Below are positions 34,726 to 50,562 of a stretch of 62,500 bases of DNA, piece after piece. How positions within the stretch are numbered: position 1 is the stretch's first letter; each line of letters opens with the position of its first letter. Position numbers and translations under genes: made by a program. This stretch comes from Neocallimastix lanati (nom. inval.). Its lineage: Eukaryota > Neocallimastigomycota > Neocallimastigomycetes > Neocallimastigales > Neocallimastigaceae. The notes beneath the pieces are model-generated. The model saw only the letters and a program-made list of their open reading frames with translations, was not told the DNA's origin and ran no database searches. The stretch covers positions 1 to 62,500 of the forward strand of contig JACVTC010000100.1 of NCBI GenBank assembly GCA_016946835.1. The letters run 5' to 3'.

Positions 34726-36971
34726 TTATGTTTTTCTACGTCTTAATGCATTTACTAAATTTATTGTTTTATCTAAACCATTCATTAAAAGATATAATGT
34801 ACCAGTTTGCTCATCCACATCACCAATTTCATTATCACAAAAAGCATAATATTCCATTGATAATTTATAAAGTTCTTTACTAATTTCACCAACAGACATA
34901 TATTTAACTTCACCCATATTTATATCTACTTCAATCTTTCCTTGACTATTTTTACGACTATGTCCAATACTAGGAGATAAATATAGATCTAATTTATTAT
35001 CTTCCACTTTTTGATCTTTAAAAGATATCATAGTTTGATGTAAATTCTTTTGATCTTGAATAATTCGATTTAATTCTTCAATTTCGGGATCCTTATTTGT
35101 CATTAATTGCTTAGAAAGAGCATATTTAATAGTAGTAGTAGAATCTGATAATAGTTCGGAACTGCCTGTTATATTTTTATTTTTATCACTACTACTAGCT
35201 TTATTACTATCTTTAAATAAATTTTTAATGCTTACAGGATCATTTCGTGCATTTTGTAAATGCGTCATTCCTGAATGACCACCAACTCCATTATTTATGG
35301 AATAATATTTCAAAAATGTATTAGTACTATTTGAAAAAGCTCGTGTAGATATAATATCTTTTAATTCCTTTTTAACTCTTTTTTTACGTGCTTTTTCTAT
35401 TTTCTTTTCACATTCTTTTACAGCATTTTCAATGGTTTCATTTTTTTTAAGTTGAACTAAAAATTCCATAAATTCGATAGTTAAAATAGAACTTGGGATT
35501 GGAAAAATCATAATAGCAAAAATAATTGTAAATCCAACAACTATTTTACCTTGAGCTGTTACAGGTGTGGTATCACCATAACCAATACATGCTGTAGTTA
35601 CTACACCCCACCAATAAGAATCGATAATTGAATTACTAAAATACATAATCAAATAATAATATAATATAATATAATATAAACCTATTTATGTAAGAATTCT
35701 GAGTTGATATAAAGTATATATTTATAAATTTGTAAATATATACATATATTTAATTCTAATTATCAATAATTAATATTTACACAAGACATTCTTCTGTTTT
35801 ATTACTAACAACTCTATAATACTTCTTTAAAATATAAATATAAATACATATAAAAAAATTTTTAATAATAATAATTAATTATAAATATTTTAAATACAAT
35901 AGTAAATATAATAAATAAATTTATATTTCAAATATTGAAATTATATAATATTGTTATGTTATAGTATAATAAATTTTACAATATTTCAAATATATTTTAT
36001 TAATTACCTCTGTTACTTTATCAAATTCACAATCATAAGTTTCTGCAAAGAAAAAGAAAGCAGTGAAAAACATTGTGGTCCATAAAACTAAAATGGTTAC
36101 TGTAATTAAACCATCAACAGAATTTCTTAAAACTTTAAGTAATGATGACATTTGGCATATTTTTACGATACGAGTATTATAAAAATAATAAATAAATCGA
36201 AAAATACGTGTATATCTTATTGCTGTTGATATCCAATTAAGATAAGAACTATAAGTATGACTTAATTTTGGAAAAATTAATTCAATAAAATATGGTGTTA
36301 TACCTTTGCACATTTAAAATATAAAATTTTAGAAATAAATATATATAATAAAATAAAATAAAATACATTAATATTTAATTTTGTATAATTTATTTAGTCT
36401 TTTTTTATGATATGATAATCTCATATAAGATAAAAATATTATTTATGTATATATATAAGATATTAATAATATTATATTAATCATAATAAAACTTACTAAT
36501 TAAATTATTAATTTCAATTTTACTTTTAAAAAATTTAAAATAATGGGTTACAGATGAAGTAAGTATTTCACGTTGCCTTTTTGAATGACTTACACCTTTT
36601 CCTGTACCACCACTCATGGTTATGAAAGTATAATCAATATCATTTTTTTTATTTCTATTAAAATATTTATCAAATTCCTTTTCACGTCCATTTATTGTAA
36701 TACTAAAAAATGTATATAATATATAACGTAATAAAAGGTCAACACCTAAATATGTCGTAATAGCAATTTCCACAATTTCTAAAATATCTTCATCTTTTTT
36801 ATCTGAATGATACTGTGGTAAAGTGGATATATATAATACATAAATAGCACCAATAATAAAGAAAAAATTTATATAATTTATAATATTTAAAAACTGATTT
36901 TTTGAGCATAAATCATCATTATACAATTTATGTATTGCTTTATCAATAAAAGAAGATTTCTTTAAGGCCAT
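34726..36971 (-). CDS. Kv-like K+ channel, paralog C: GYGD filter, three-Arg S4 (574 aa, four exons)
   Basis: Exons on the minus strand: 36971-36497, 36303-36008, 35824-35781, 35635-34726; donors GTAAGT, GTAATT, GTAAAT; phases agree. S1 about 28-50, S2 62-90, S3 152-172 (NLISITPYFIELIFP, close to the Kv S3 pattern), S4 182-202 with three Arg spaced by three (IRYTRIFRFIYY), S5 225-252, pore WWGVVTTACIGYGD ending at 293, S6 with IFPIPSSILTIEF, where PIP sits at the position of the Kv PVP hinge. The tail is about 240 residues, shorter than in A and B. The pore and S6 introns seen in A, B and E are absent, as in D. Closest relative in the window is paralog D. Confidence 0.9.
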
Positions 36972-38895
<1,924 letters not shown>

Positions 38896-40211
38896 TTAGC
38901 TTGCTTTGAATTTTCGAATTTGATTAATACTCTTTTCAAAGCATTTCATTAAAAGATATAATGTACCTGATTGTTCATCTACTTCAGAAAATTCATCGTC
39001 ACATTGAGCATAATAATCCATTGATAGTTTATATAACTCTTTACTAATTTCTCTTAATGACATATATTTATATTGACCTAATTTAACTTCAACTTCTATT
39101 TCCCTTTTACTATTTTTATGATTCTTTACTATTGAAGAATTTGCATTGTCATAATTGTCATACCCTTCCATTTTTATGGGTTTCATAAATCCTGATTTTG
39201 ATTCTGTTGTTATTTTATTTAGATATCTTTGATTTTCAATGATTCTATTAAGTTTTAATATTTCAGGATTACTATTTCTTCTTGAAATATTCATAAATTT
39301 ATTACCAACTCCATATTTAATTGTAGTTGTTGGATCATCGAAAATAATTTTACTAGATTTAAGAATTTTATTGTTATTCTTATTTATGTTATCATCATTA
39401 TTTAATATATTTGAATTTATAGATTTTATATTTTCATCCTGAATGTTAAATTTAATATGATTTTGATGGATATAATTAGATGATGATTTAATATGTTTAT
39501 ATGATTCATTACTGCTATGAACTGAACCATTATGATCTTTCTCAAACGGATAGCCCATTGAATTTCCTTTTTTGAGTTTAAAAAAACCAATAACACTCTT
39601 TGGTTTTTCTATATTTATACTTTTATCTGAATTACTATTAAAAGACCCTTCACTACCAAAAACAGAGCCATGTAAATTATAATATTTTATAAATGTATTG
39701 GCATTGTTTTGTATGCTTTCTAATGGAAAAATATTTTTTAATTCTTTCTGAAAATTCCTTTGCCTTACTTTTTCTATTTTATTTTCACATTTAATTATTG
39801 CCTTTTCTATTACTTCATTTTTTCTCTTTTGTATTATTAAATCTAAAAATTCTATTGTTAAAATTGCACTAGGAATCATAAAGATCATATTAGCAATTAA
39901 TACAATACATCCATTAATAATTTTCCCCATATAAGTTGCAGGTGTGAGGTCCCCATATCCTGTACACTGAATAGTCACTAATGCCCACCAATATGCATCA
40001 ATTATTGAATGTCTTTTCATTATATTAGTATAAATTATTATGTAGTTTTATTATTTTTTAAATTTTGAATATAATTATTATGATTTATTTTTTTAAATTT
40101 ATAAATTTATAAATAATTATACAATGTTTATAAATGTTAATTAGTTTATTTATAAGAATTTTCAATTAAATTTCAAAATTTTATTAGTATTTAAAAAACT
40201 AAAAAAAGAAA

Positions 40212-40249
<38 letters not shown>

Positions 40250-40861
40250 GTAATAATAATAATAATAATTATAATAATAATAATATTAATAATAATAATA
40301 GAAAATTTACACTCGACATTCCTCAAGTTCATTTTTGCTATTATATCTAAATAATTTCTTTTGAATAAAATATTTTTATATATCAATTAATATTATAAAA
40401 AAAAAATTAAACCTAAAAATTTAAGAATAAATAATAATATCACAAATAAAAATATAATTAATTAATTATTCTTTCATATCTATAATGTAATAACTTACTT
40501 CTGATTGAGGATTATATTCACATTTATATGTCTCCGCAAAAAAAAATAGACCAGAAAAAAATATTATAGACCACAATGATAGTAAAATCGCAGACAAAAT
40601 ACCTTCTTTTGCATTTCTTAATACCTGAATCAACATATCTATTTTACAAAATTTTGAAAGTCTTGAGTTAACTATATAATAACTAAAACGAATAATTCGT
40701 GTATATTGTAAAGTTGAAATTATAATACTAAGTTTTGAATCATTATATATTTCATTTATATCTTTATTTACAATTAGTCGAGCAAGTAACGGTGTAATAT
40801 CTTATATATATAATAAAGATTTATGATATTTATATAATATAAAATTTTATTAATAATAATT

Positions 40862-40894
<33 letters not shown>

Positions 40895-41077
40895 CTGTTG
40901 TTGTTGTTGTTGTTATTATTATTGTTGTTATTATTATTATTATTATTGCTATTATTATTATTATTATTATAATAATAATAATATTTTTTAATTTTAGTTA
41001 AATATTTCATTTTCATAACAATATTAAATTAATTTTTAATAAAAAATCCAAAATTAAATATTATCATCAAAATAAAA

Positions 41078-41108
<31 letters not shown>

Positions 41109-41617
41109 AAATAATTAAATAAATAAAAAGTATTACTTAACAAGCAAATTATCTCCATTTTATTTAAGAAAAATCTAATTATATGCAAAAGGTTTTTCTT
41201 TTTTTTCTTCACTTTTTTAATATCATTATTATTCTTGTTTTCTTTAATAGTAATAATTTGGTACTGTCTTTCACTTAAATTTAAAAATGAAGTTTTTTCA
41301 TTATAAAATTCATTCATTCGATTATAGGTAGTTATATCATAAAATGTATATAAAATATATCTGATTGAAATTTCAAATATATAATATAGAGTTACTATAT
41401 AATCAGTAATTACATATTTCATTTTATGGTTCTCTCGAATACTTGGTATAGTATATATATAAAATATGTAAACAGCTATTAATGTTATAAAAAAATTAAT
41501 AAAATTTACTAAATTAAGTATATGATTTTGTGAACATAATCGACTATTATATAAGAACACAGTTAAAACATTAATAGTTTGTTTGGTTATATTAACACCA
41601 TTATTTTTAGATGACAT
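38896..41617 (-). CDS. Kv-like K+ channel, paralog D: GYGD filter, two-Arg S4 (648 aa, four exons)
   Basis: Exons on the minus strand: 41617-41137, 40800-40499, 40357-40311, 40012-38896; donors GTAATA, GTAAGT, GTAAAT; phases agree. Layout equals paralog C, with a longer Asn/Ser-rich middle in the tail. S3 runs through ICLLNITPLLARL. S4 is TLQYTRIIRFSYY, with Gln replacing the first Arg of paralog C. Pore WWALVTIQCTGYGD ends at residue 298; S6 has FMIPSAILTIEF. The C-terminal 60 residues closely match C (YKYMS.REISKELYKLSM, then SGTLYLLM). C and D are adjacent and in the same orientation, consistent with tandem duplication. Confidence 0.88.
40219..40301. repeat. TAA triplet array in the last intron of channel gene D
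   Basis: Imperfect TAA units between exons 3 and 4. Confidence 0.8.
40857..40984. repeat. ATT/GTT triplet array in the first intron of channel gene D
   Basis: Imperfect ATT units with a block of GTT (about 40898-40914). On paper it encodes poly-Asn, but it lies between well-supported exons 1 and 2. Confidence 0.8.
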
Positions 41618-42442
41618 CTTTTATCATCAATTAAATTACAACGTTTCTACAATCTTATTCAAAGTATTAATTTATATCATATAATTATTAAATTGGATAG
41701 ATATATATAAAACATATATGCTTGAACAAAGAATAAAGTCATTTGTTATAATTTTTAATACATATAATTGGTATATAACTTGTATAATTAAAATAAAATA
41801 TGAATAAAATTAATTTATATATCCATATGACAAACTTATTATTTCAGTAATTATAAGTTCTATAATTAGTTGTTTTATAAATTATTCATTTATAGAGTCA
41901 ATGTTTTTCTAAATATTATATCTCTAATATTGTTTAGTTTTTTTTTTTTTTTTTTTTTTTCCTTATTAATATTTAATTTAAATTTATTTTTATTTTATTT
42001 TATTTCTTTTTTATTATTTTAATTTGGATTAATTTGAATACTTCTACTATTCTATTAATTTATATACAATTTAAGTATTCAGCAAAAAAAATTTAATCAA
42101 AACTGTAATAATACATAATATTATAATAATAATAATAATAATAAAAGTAAATTATAATAACAAAGTTTATTTATTTTTATTAAAAATTTAATATATAAAA
42201 CATAATAAAGTAATAAAAATATATTTAAGAAAACTCACCCATTATAAATAATTTTAAATATTAAAATAATTCATTAAGGGAAGAATATTATAATAATAAG
42301 CTTTTTATTTATTAATTTACTTTCCAATGCATTCTCATTTTTTATCTGTTTAATTTTCATATATTAAAATTTAATTATTAAATATAAAAATTTTTATTTA
42401 AAATAATAATATTAATAATAAAAATAATTACATAATTATTAC

Positions 42443-42481
<39 letters not shown>

Positions 42482-43406
42482 TTGAATCCAAAAGAAATTA
42501 TTAATTTGAACATTATGAAGTATTTATTTTTATTTATTTATTTACTGATTGATTCATTTATTTTTTTACACAAAAATTTCTATTTTTATAAATAAAATTT
42601 CTTATAATAATCTGTAATATATATAATAAATAATTTTTAGATATTAAATTTTAAATCATAATAATATTATTTTTAATTATTAATTGACATTTTTTTTAAA
42701 GAATAAAGAATGAAAAATTGAAATTAATTTTTTTAAATAAAAAAAAAAAATAAAATAGAATAAAATGAAAATATTAAATGAACCAAGACTTTATATGACA
42801 TAATTTGAAATAATAGTATAAATGGTTTTAATATACTACTTTGAAAAACTTAAAATGTGTGTTTATGAGAATTATATATAACTCTGGTTTTATGATAGAT
42901 ACTATTTCTTTTATAAAAATACAAAAAATAAAAAAAAAAAAAAAAATCAAATATAAAGAATTTGATTTTTTTTTTTTTTTAAAAAAATAAATATAAAGAA
43001 TTTATTTTTACACCATTAATCATTTAATTCAAATTTTTATATATTCAATATACTTATACATACTATTTTTTTTATATTTACAAAATCATTTATGACATTT
43101 TTCATTATATATATTAAAAAAGTAGTCTCTATCAATTTATATAACTTTATTATTGAAACGAAACAGGAAAAAACAAAATAAAATAAAAGAAAAAAAAAAT
43201 ACTCACATAAATAAAAAGGAAATATATCTCAATAATTTATAATATTAAAATTAATGATATTATTTTAAGGGGAAAATATATTATTTTTTTTATTTAAAAA
43301 AAAAAAATTTTATTATTTCATTTTTGTATATATTTATCATTTTACAATTATAAATATTGAAAAGTAATAATTATAATAATAATACATATTATTACATAAT
43401 AAAAAT
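41618..43406. other. Intergenic AT-rich DNA between divergent channel genes D and E
   Basis: T-run (41939-41960), AAT array (42447-42479), paired A- and T-runs (42936-42980). No gene supported. Confidence 0.6.
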
Positions 43407-46163
43407 ATGAAAGAAAATAAAGAACATATAAATAATACTAAAAAACCAATTGCATCACATCAGCCTCTTTTGCCAAATTTTCAAAATTTTCCTAATATTC
43501 CAATATATACTGGTACTTTTAACCAGGAATTAATTTTTCAAAATGTTAATGATTTAAATTCACCAAATCCTTCCAATTTAAAATCACAAATATATCCTAA
43601 TTCCTCACTATTAAATTTAAAAGATGGAAATAATTTTCATAGTAAACGAAATCTCTTAAAATCATCGGTAAATACTAATAATAGCAATTTAAGTTTAAAT
43701 TCACCTGCAAGACTTGGTGTCAATAAACCATATTTACCGGGTAGTTCATATAATATGAATGGAAGTAGAATGTTAGTACCGGGAGGTATTAGTATGAATG
43801 GTCTTAATATTGGAACCAATGAAAATGATTTTTATAATGATGATTTAGATAATGAAAATTATTCATTTATACATCTTCTTAAAACTCAGCTTTTAAAAAT
43901 TGCAAGAAATCCTGAAGATTCTTCCATCGCAGCATTTATGAATTATCTCATCACTTTTGATATCATCTTTCTTATTATAGCTAATTTATTATATTCAGAA
44001 TTAATTTGGAATCATACGAAAAAGCAAGAAAAAAATTGGCATATTTTACTTTTTATTCTTAATAGTTTTTTAACAATAGAATGGATTTATAATTTAATTT
44101 GTTATCCTCTCCAACAGGAATACAAGCAAATAAAGGAAAAAGAAAAAAATAAAAATAAAAATAAAAATAAATTAGGTAAAAAAGGAAAAGAGGATGATTA
44201 TTCCTTTTATTCAATTAATGCTAATAAAAATCCTAAAAAGAAAAGGTTTTATCATGATTGGAAATCTTATAAATTTATTGTTCGCTATAAAGGTTATTTC
44301 AAATGGTATGGAATAATTAATTTATTAGGTAAGGAATATAATAATTTAATGTATTAAATACATAAATATTAATATAATTAAATTTAACTTATAAAATAAG
44401 GATATAATGTTAAATTATAAAATAATATATATATACAATAATAATGAATATATTTTTCATTTTTAATTTCATAATTAATATATATATATATTTATTTAAT
44501 AAAAATAGGTATATTAGCATTTTATATTGAATTTATTTTCCCGGAAACTCGTTTTCGTGGAAATAAGGTTTTATATTGGATACCAACAATCTTAAGTGAA
44601 TTTCTTATTATTCGTTTATTCTTAAGAATTGTTCATATGAAAAATGATTTTGCTAAACATTTTAATATTGTTGTAAATTGTTTAAAGGATAATAGTAAAT
44701 TTTTATTTAATGTTTATACTATATTTTATTTGGGTGTATTAGTTATTTCACCAATCTATTACCATGCTGAAATTTTTGGTTCTAAATATGACTCAGAACA
44801 ACAGGTAAAAAAAATTAAAAATTAGAAAATATTGTAATGAATCATATATGTATATATTAAATTTCATTCTTAATAGTACATGATTATTAATTTCATTATT
44901 ATAAAATATAATTCTACTAAATAATCAATAATATAATTAATTTCTACAATTGATTTTTAAAGAAATGGGTTTCAGTAAATTCTTCGGGACAAACTGAAGA
45001 TGCATCAGTGTATGCTTTTAAAAAATTATTAATTTACATATTTATTATGATTATTTAATATAATATGGGAATGGTATAGGAATTAATTTTAATATTATTT
45101 ATAAATATATTAGGCATTCTATCGTTGAATCATCCTGGTGGGCTGCTGTTACCATGGTCTGTATTGGTTATGGTGATTACTATCCATTTACTGTAAATAT
45201 TAATATTTCATTTAATATATACATACATTTCGAATTTAATTGATATAATAATTGTAATAATGTAAACATAATGATATTAATATCCTATATACATTTTATA
45301 GCTTCAAGGAAAAATAGTTGCCTTCTTTGGAATTATGGTAATTTATTAATATTAAAATAAATAAAATAATATAAATATTTAATATATTATTTTTAATAAT
45401 AAAAGATAAATTGATAAAAAAAAATTATAATATTATATTTTTAATTATGTATATATATATATTGTTATATATATTAATTATATTATTCATTATTGTATTT
45501 AATTTTATATTTATTACACAGTTTTCCATGTTCTTATTCTTAATTCCTAACGCTATTTTATATGCAACCTTTGCCGATGATTTCTCTAAAGCAAATCGTG
45601 ATGAAGCAATTAAAAATGCAATTAATGAAAGTAATAAACGTTACAAAAGAAGACAAAAGAAAATGTTTAGAAAAAGAAGACAATCGACTTTTCTTTCTAG
45701 TCCTATTGTATTTAGACCTAAAAGAGATGACGATATTGATAATCTTTATAAAGTACCTAAGAGAAGAAGTACAGATGATTATGAAGGTCTTCCAGAAATT
45801 CTATATATGATCAAAAATAATATTAAAAATGAAGAAAATGCAATTGAGGATATTAGTGATAATGAGGATATTCATATTTTAAATGAAGTAGAAAGTTTAA
45901 GTAGTTTTGATAGTGATGATAAATCACGAAAAGAAAGTTTTTCAAATCTTCGAACTACCACAGAAAAAATGAATTCCATTAAAGAAATCAATAGTGAAAA
46001 ATTAGAAGAATTCTATGATAATAAAGAAGATATTATTAATGAAATGATGGATTATTGTGAAATTTGTGATAAAGAACTAGTTAAAACTTCACAAAAATTA
46101 TATACATTAACAAAGATGAAAAAATATTATGAAATTTTGATTAGAGAATATTCTCAAATTTAA
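43407..46163 (+). CDS. Kv-like K+ channel, paralog E: GYGD filter, six exons (673 aa)
   Basis: Exons: 43407-44328, 44509-44804, 44963-45009, 45114-45192, 45302-45337, 45522-46163; donors GTAAGG, GTAAAA, GTATGC, GTAAAT, GTAATT; phases agree. A long polar N-terminus of about 170 residues precedes S1. S2 carries TIEWIYNLICYP. S3 is NLLGILAFYIEFIFP. S4 is EFLIIRLFLRIVHM, with two Arg four residues apart and an upstream Glu, so sensor charge is reduced. Pore WWAAVTMVCIGYGD ends at residue 443. The 12-codon exon LQGKIVAFFGIM leads into S6 with LFLIPNAIL. The tail carries a basic cluster (KRRQKKMFRKRR) and ends with the shared C-terminal motif. This paralog has every intron position seen in the family. 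Confidence 0.9.
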
Positions 46164-47990
46164 CCACAAAATTGTATAAATAGTAAATAAAAAAAATCAA
46201 ATATATTTAAAAAAGTAAAAATATTGAAAATATATATGAAAGTAAATTATTATTAATAATATTGATTGATTATACTTTAGAAAAATATTATAATAAAATT
46301 AAAAGATAAAACCAATAATAATTAAAAAAAAATTGTCATTAAAACTATCATAGATAAAAAATAAAATAATATATATAATATTTATAAAAAAGTACTACAT
46401 AACATTAAAACTATCATAAAATAATAATATTTTTTTCTTTGTAATTATTTATCTAATTACAAAATATAATGATAAAATAATATATTATAAATATAAATTT
46501 ATATTTACAAAAAAAAAAAAAAAAAAAACTTAAAATAATTGTGAATGTTCTATCTATTGATAATATATGAAATAACTCTAAAAAAATTAATAGGATAAAA
46601 TGTTAATATTTTATCCTATATATTTTAATACCTTATAATGGTATTGGTAAATCCTTTAAAATTTTTGTAAATTTGTATCATACAGGTTTGAAAGAAACTA
46701 TATAAAAATTTAATAAAAAATAATATTTTTTTTTTTTAAATTTCTTAAATAAAAACAAAGTTACACGAAATATTTAACTTTATTTATTATAATCAAATTT
46801 ATAAAAACCTCATGAAATATTTAATTTTACTTTTTAATCATATTTATAAAAACCTTAATTTTTTTTTTTTTTTTTTGGTATTAATAAAAATTACACATTA
46901 TGTTTATAATTAATGCATAATAAAAAATTACTAAAATATATATATGAAATTTGAAACGATAAAGAAAGTGGATTTTTGTAAAAATAAAATTATAATATTC
47001 TATTTTTTTAAACAAATTCTTTTATTTAATCTTTTTTTTTTTTTTTATATATATTTAATTTATTTTATGAATTAATAATATGAACTATTAATGTGTTGTT
47101 AAAGTAAAACTAAAAAATATCAATCTTATAAAATTAATAATAAAAAAAAATGTTAAAAAAATTTTTTTCTACTTATTTTTTTTATTATACATTTTTTGGC
47201 CAATAAAATTTAAAGATTATCTATTAAATGTAAAAATAATAGGTATATTATATATTAAAATACAATTATAATATATTGAATTATTTTTAATTGTTAAAAA
47301 AAAAAAAAAATTTAAAAAGGGTTTATAAATTTTTTTTTTATTTTGAATATCTTTTAAAAGAAAAAAGGATTATATAAATTTAATTTATATAAATATTATA
47401 AAAATTATTATAATAAGTTTAAATTCTAATTTTATAATTTATTTTAACTAAGTAATAATCACTTTATTTATTTATTTATTTATTTTTTAAATTGAATAAA
47501 AGTAGAACTTTTAAAGTAAAAAAATTATACCAGAGTATAAATTAATAAAAAAATAACAATAAATTTAATAAAATGTTGTATCCAAATAAAAAAAGAAAAA
47601 GAATAATTAAATTATTACATAAATAAAACATATTAATTTAATAAATTATTAAAACAACTCCTAATTATTAGATATTTAAAAATGTAAATATTTGAAAAAA
47701 TTATGATAGATTTCATTAAATCATTGAAATTATTTATTAATAATAGTGGATATAATTCGAATTGTAATCGTGCCAAAAGAATTTGAACGTTGACTAATAT
47801 TAACAATAAAAATTTTATTGTTGAATTATATAATTATATATTACTTAAATGGAGTAGATCAAATTTAATTAAAAACGAAAATCTAAATTTAAATAATACT
47901 AATATATTTTTATATATATATATATATATTATTATTATTATTATTATATCTATTTCAATTCAGTTATAGTTATATTCATATATATCAAAA
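46164..47990. other. Intergenic DNA upstream of ZPR1
   Basis: Low complexity with A- and T-runs. A slightly less simple stretch at 47745-47805 (TCGTGCCAAAAG) lies about 200 bp upstream of the ZPR1 start and could be promoter sequence. No gene supported. Confidence 0.55.
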
Positions 47991-49349
47991 ATGACTCAAC
48001 AACCAGAACCAATTATTTTGGAACTCAACCCAGACCAAGGTTGTACTGAAATTGAATCTCTCTGTATGAATTGTAGAGAAAATGGCGTCACTCGTTTATT
48101 ATTAACTAAGATACCATATTTCAGAGAAGTTATTATTATGGCATTTGAATGTCCACACTGTGGTTTCAGAAACAATGAAGTTCAATCTGCTTCAGAAATT
48201 TCAGAAACTGGTATTCACTGTACCTGTCAAGTTAAGACCTCAAAGGACTTAAGTAGACAAGTATTAAAAGCTGAAACTGCTACTGCTAGAATTGATGAAT
48301 TAGATTTTGAAATTCCAGCTGGTGCTCAACGTGGTGTATTAACTACTATTGAAGGAATTCTTACTAAGGCTATTGAAGGTCTTTCTCAAGAGCAACCAGT
48401 CAGAAAGTATATGGATGAAAATCTGTATAACCAAATTCAAGCTATTATTGATAAATTAACTGCTTATCGTGATGCTAAGGAACCATTCACTTTCATTCTT
48501 GATGATCCAACTGGTAATAGTTTCCTTGAAAACTTAAACGCTCCAGCTGTTGATCCACAATTAGAAGTTAGACATTACGTTCGTTCAAAAGAACAAGATG
48601 AAGCTCTTGGTGTTGTTGCTGCGGCCAATCCAGAAGTTGAAAAGGAAGAAGAACAAAAGAAGGATGATATTAACATTGATGTTGATGAGGTTATGCACTT
48701 TGATGCTACTTGTCCATCCTGTAAGGCTCCATGTAGTACCAGAATGCACTTACTTAACATTCCACACTTTAAGGAAGTTGTTATTATGGCTACTACTTGT
48801 GATAGCTGTGGTTACAAGAGTAATGAAGTTAAGGCTGGAGGTGCTATTGCACCAAAGGGTAAGAAAATTACCTTAAAGATGACCGATGAAGAAGATTTAT
48901 CAAGAGATATTTTAAAGTCTGAAACCTGTGCCTTAAAAATTCCAGAAATTAATTTAGAATTAACCTATGGTACTTTAGGTGGACGTTTCACCACCATTGA
49001 AGGTTTACTTGATCAAATTTACGATGAATTAGATACTAAGACTCCATTCACTAAAGGTGATTCTGTTACTCCAGAACGTAAACATAAGTTTGCTGATTTC
49101 CTTCAAAGACTTGATGAAGTTAAGGAAATGAAGAGAGAATTCACTCTTATTTTAGATGATCCATTAGCTAATTCTTACCTTCAAAATATTTATGCACCAG
49201 ATCCAGATCCAAACATGACTATTGAAGAATATGAAAGAACCTTCCAACAAAACGAAGATTTTGGTATTAATGATATGGTTGTTGAGAATTATAATGAAAA
49301 GGGTGAAAGACTTAATCCACAACAAAAGACTGAACAAAAATCTGAATAA
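47991..49349 (+). CDS. ZPR1: ZPR1 zinc-finger protein (452 aa, intronless)
   Basis: Two ZPR1 modules, each a C4 zinc finger followed by an alpha/beta domain. First finger: Cys25, Cys28, Cys54, Cys57 (LCMNC...FECPHCGFR). Second finger: Cys241, Cys244, Cys270, Cys273 (TCPSC...TCDSCGYK). Family landmarks are clear: IPYFREVIIMAFEC, FTFILDDPTGNSF, the repeat FTLILDDPLANSY, and TIEGIL and TIEGLL. Length is typical for the family. ZPR1 binds translation elongation factor eEF1A, and in yeast it acts as a dedicated chaperone for its folding. Base composition and codon use are clearly less AT-extreme than in neighbouring genes, as expected for a well-expressed housekeeping gene. A possible start context is AAAA before ATG. 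Confidence 0.97.
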   Translation: MTQQPEPIILELNPDQGCTEIESLCMNCRENGVTRLLLTKIPYFREVIIMAFECPHCGFRNNEVQSASEISETGIHCTCQVKTSKDLSRQVLKAETATARIDELDFEIPAGAQRGVLTTIEGILTKAIEGLSQEQPVRKYMDENLYNQIQAIIDKLTAYRDAKEPFTFILDDPTGNSFLENLNAPAVDPQLEVRHYVRSKEQDEALGVVAAANPEVEKEEEQKKDDINIDVDEVMHFDATCPSCKAPCSTRMHLLNIPHFKEVVIMATTCDSCGYKSNEVKAGGAIAPKGKKITLKMTDEEDLSRDILKSETCALKIPEINLELTYGTLGGRFTTIEGLLDQIYDELDTKTPFTKGDSVTPERKHKFADFLQRLDEVKEMKREFTLILDDPLANSYLQNIYAPDPDPNMTIEEYERTFQQNEDFGINDMVVENYNEKGERLNPQQKTEQKSE

Positions 49350-49464
49350 ATATGAATTAAATATAATTATATCTTACTTTTCTTTTTTTAATTTATTTAT
49401 TTATTTATTTTAACACTTTTTTTTTTTTAAAAAACAAGAAAACTAAAAACAAACAACAGCAATC

Positions 49465-49498
<34 letters not shown>

Positions 49499-49885
49499 GA
49501 AAAGTAGTACTATTCCTTTAACAATTTAATTAAAAATAAAATAAAAAAAAAAAATCTATATAAAATATATATATGTATAATTAAATAGAATTTTTATATA
49601 TAAAATAGTAATAAAATTAAATAAAAATTTAATAAAATAATACAATAATTAATACAAACTTTTTTTTTTTTTTATTATATATATAAAAAAAAAAAAAAGA
49701 TAATAGAAATAAATAATGAAATAAAAAATACTTAAATGTAAACATAAAAGTTTTTAAAAATAAAATTGGTTTCATTTAAATTTTTCTTTAATGTGAATTA
49801 TATGTATAATATATCTCTTAATTTTTTTTTTCATTTCTATTAAAAAAAAAAAAAAAAAAAAAAGTGTCTATTTTAATAATAATAC

Positions 49886-49973
<88 letters not shown>

Positions 49974-50089
49974 TAAATAGACCCATATTAAGTATATTAA
50001 GTGAATATATATATATAAATACATAAAACATGAAAATACTTTTTTTTTTTTTTTTTTTTTTTTTTCTATTATCGATACATATTGTCCTT
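49350..50089. other. Intergenic DNA with simple repeats
   Basis: AAT array (49467-49496), ATT array (49886-49972), T-run (50038-50065). No gene supported. Confidence 0.65.
49886..49972. repeat. ATT triplet microsatellite
   Basis: About 28 perfect units. Confidence 0.9.
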
Positions 50090-50529
50090 ATTTTGAGTCC
50101 CTCCCTTCCCCCACCTCAAGAGTATTGAAGTAGTCACAACATTTCCATATGCTTTCACATAGGCGGATATTGTCCCTGTCGGACTGCTTTACTAAGTATT
50201 CAATGTTTAGTATTGGCTTTATTATTGCCAAAAATTTTTAGTACGCTTTTTCTCAGAGTACTTCTCCAGTTCCTAACTTCCTTTTGAAGAGAGGTCAATT
50301 TAATCTACTAAACTAACACTTAATAAAGATAAATATAATTTAACCCAAAAATTAATTATAAAAAATTAATAAATTAATTAATAAAGAAAGAAAGAAAGAA
50401 AGAAAAAAAAGAAAGAAAGAAATTAAAAAAACTATTTTTTATATATTAAAAGTTTTTTCTTTATTGATTATCAATATTTATTAGTACTAAACATTTTTTT
50501 AAGACTTTTAAAATTTGTATTTCTCTTTC

Positions 50530-50562
<33 letters not shown>

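Noticed and set aside
40774-41016. Poly-Asn open frame
   Set aside because: Lies in the first intron of channel D, between exons with matching phase and homologous counterparts in C and E.
49818-50024. Poly-Asn open frame
   Set aside because: Translation of an ATT microsatellite.
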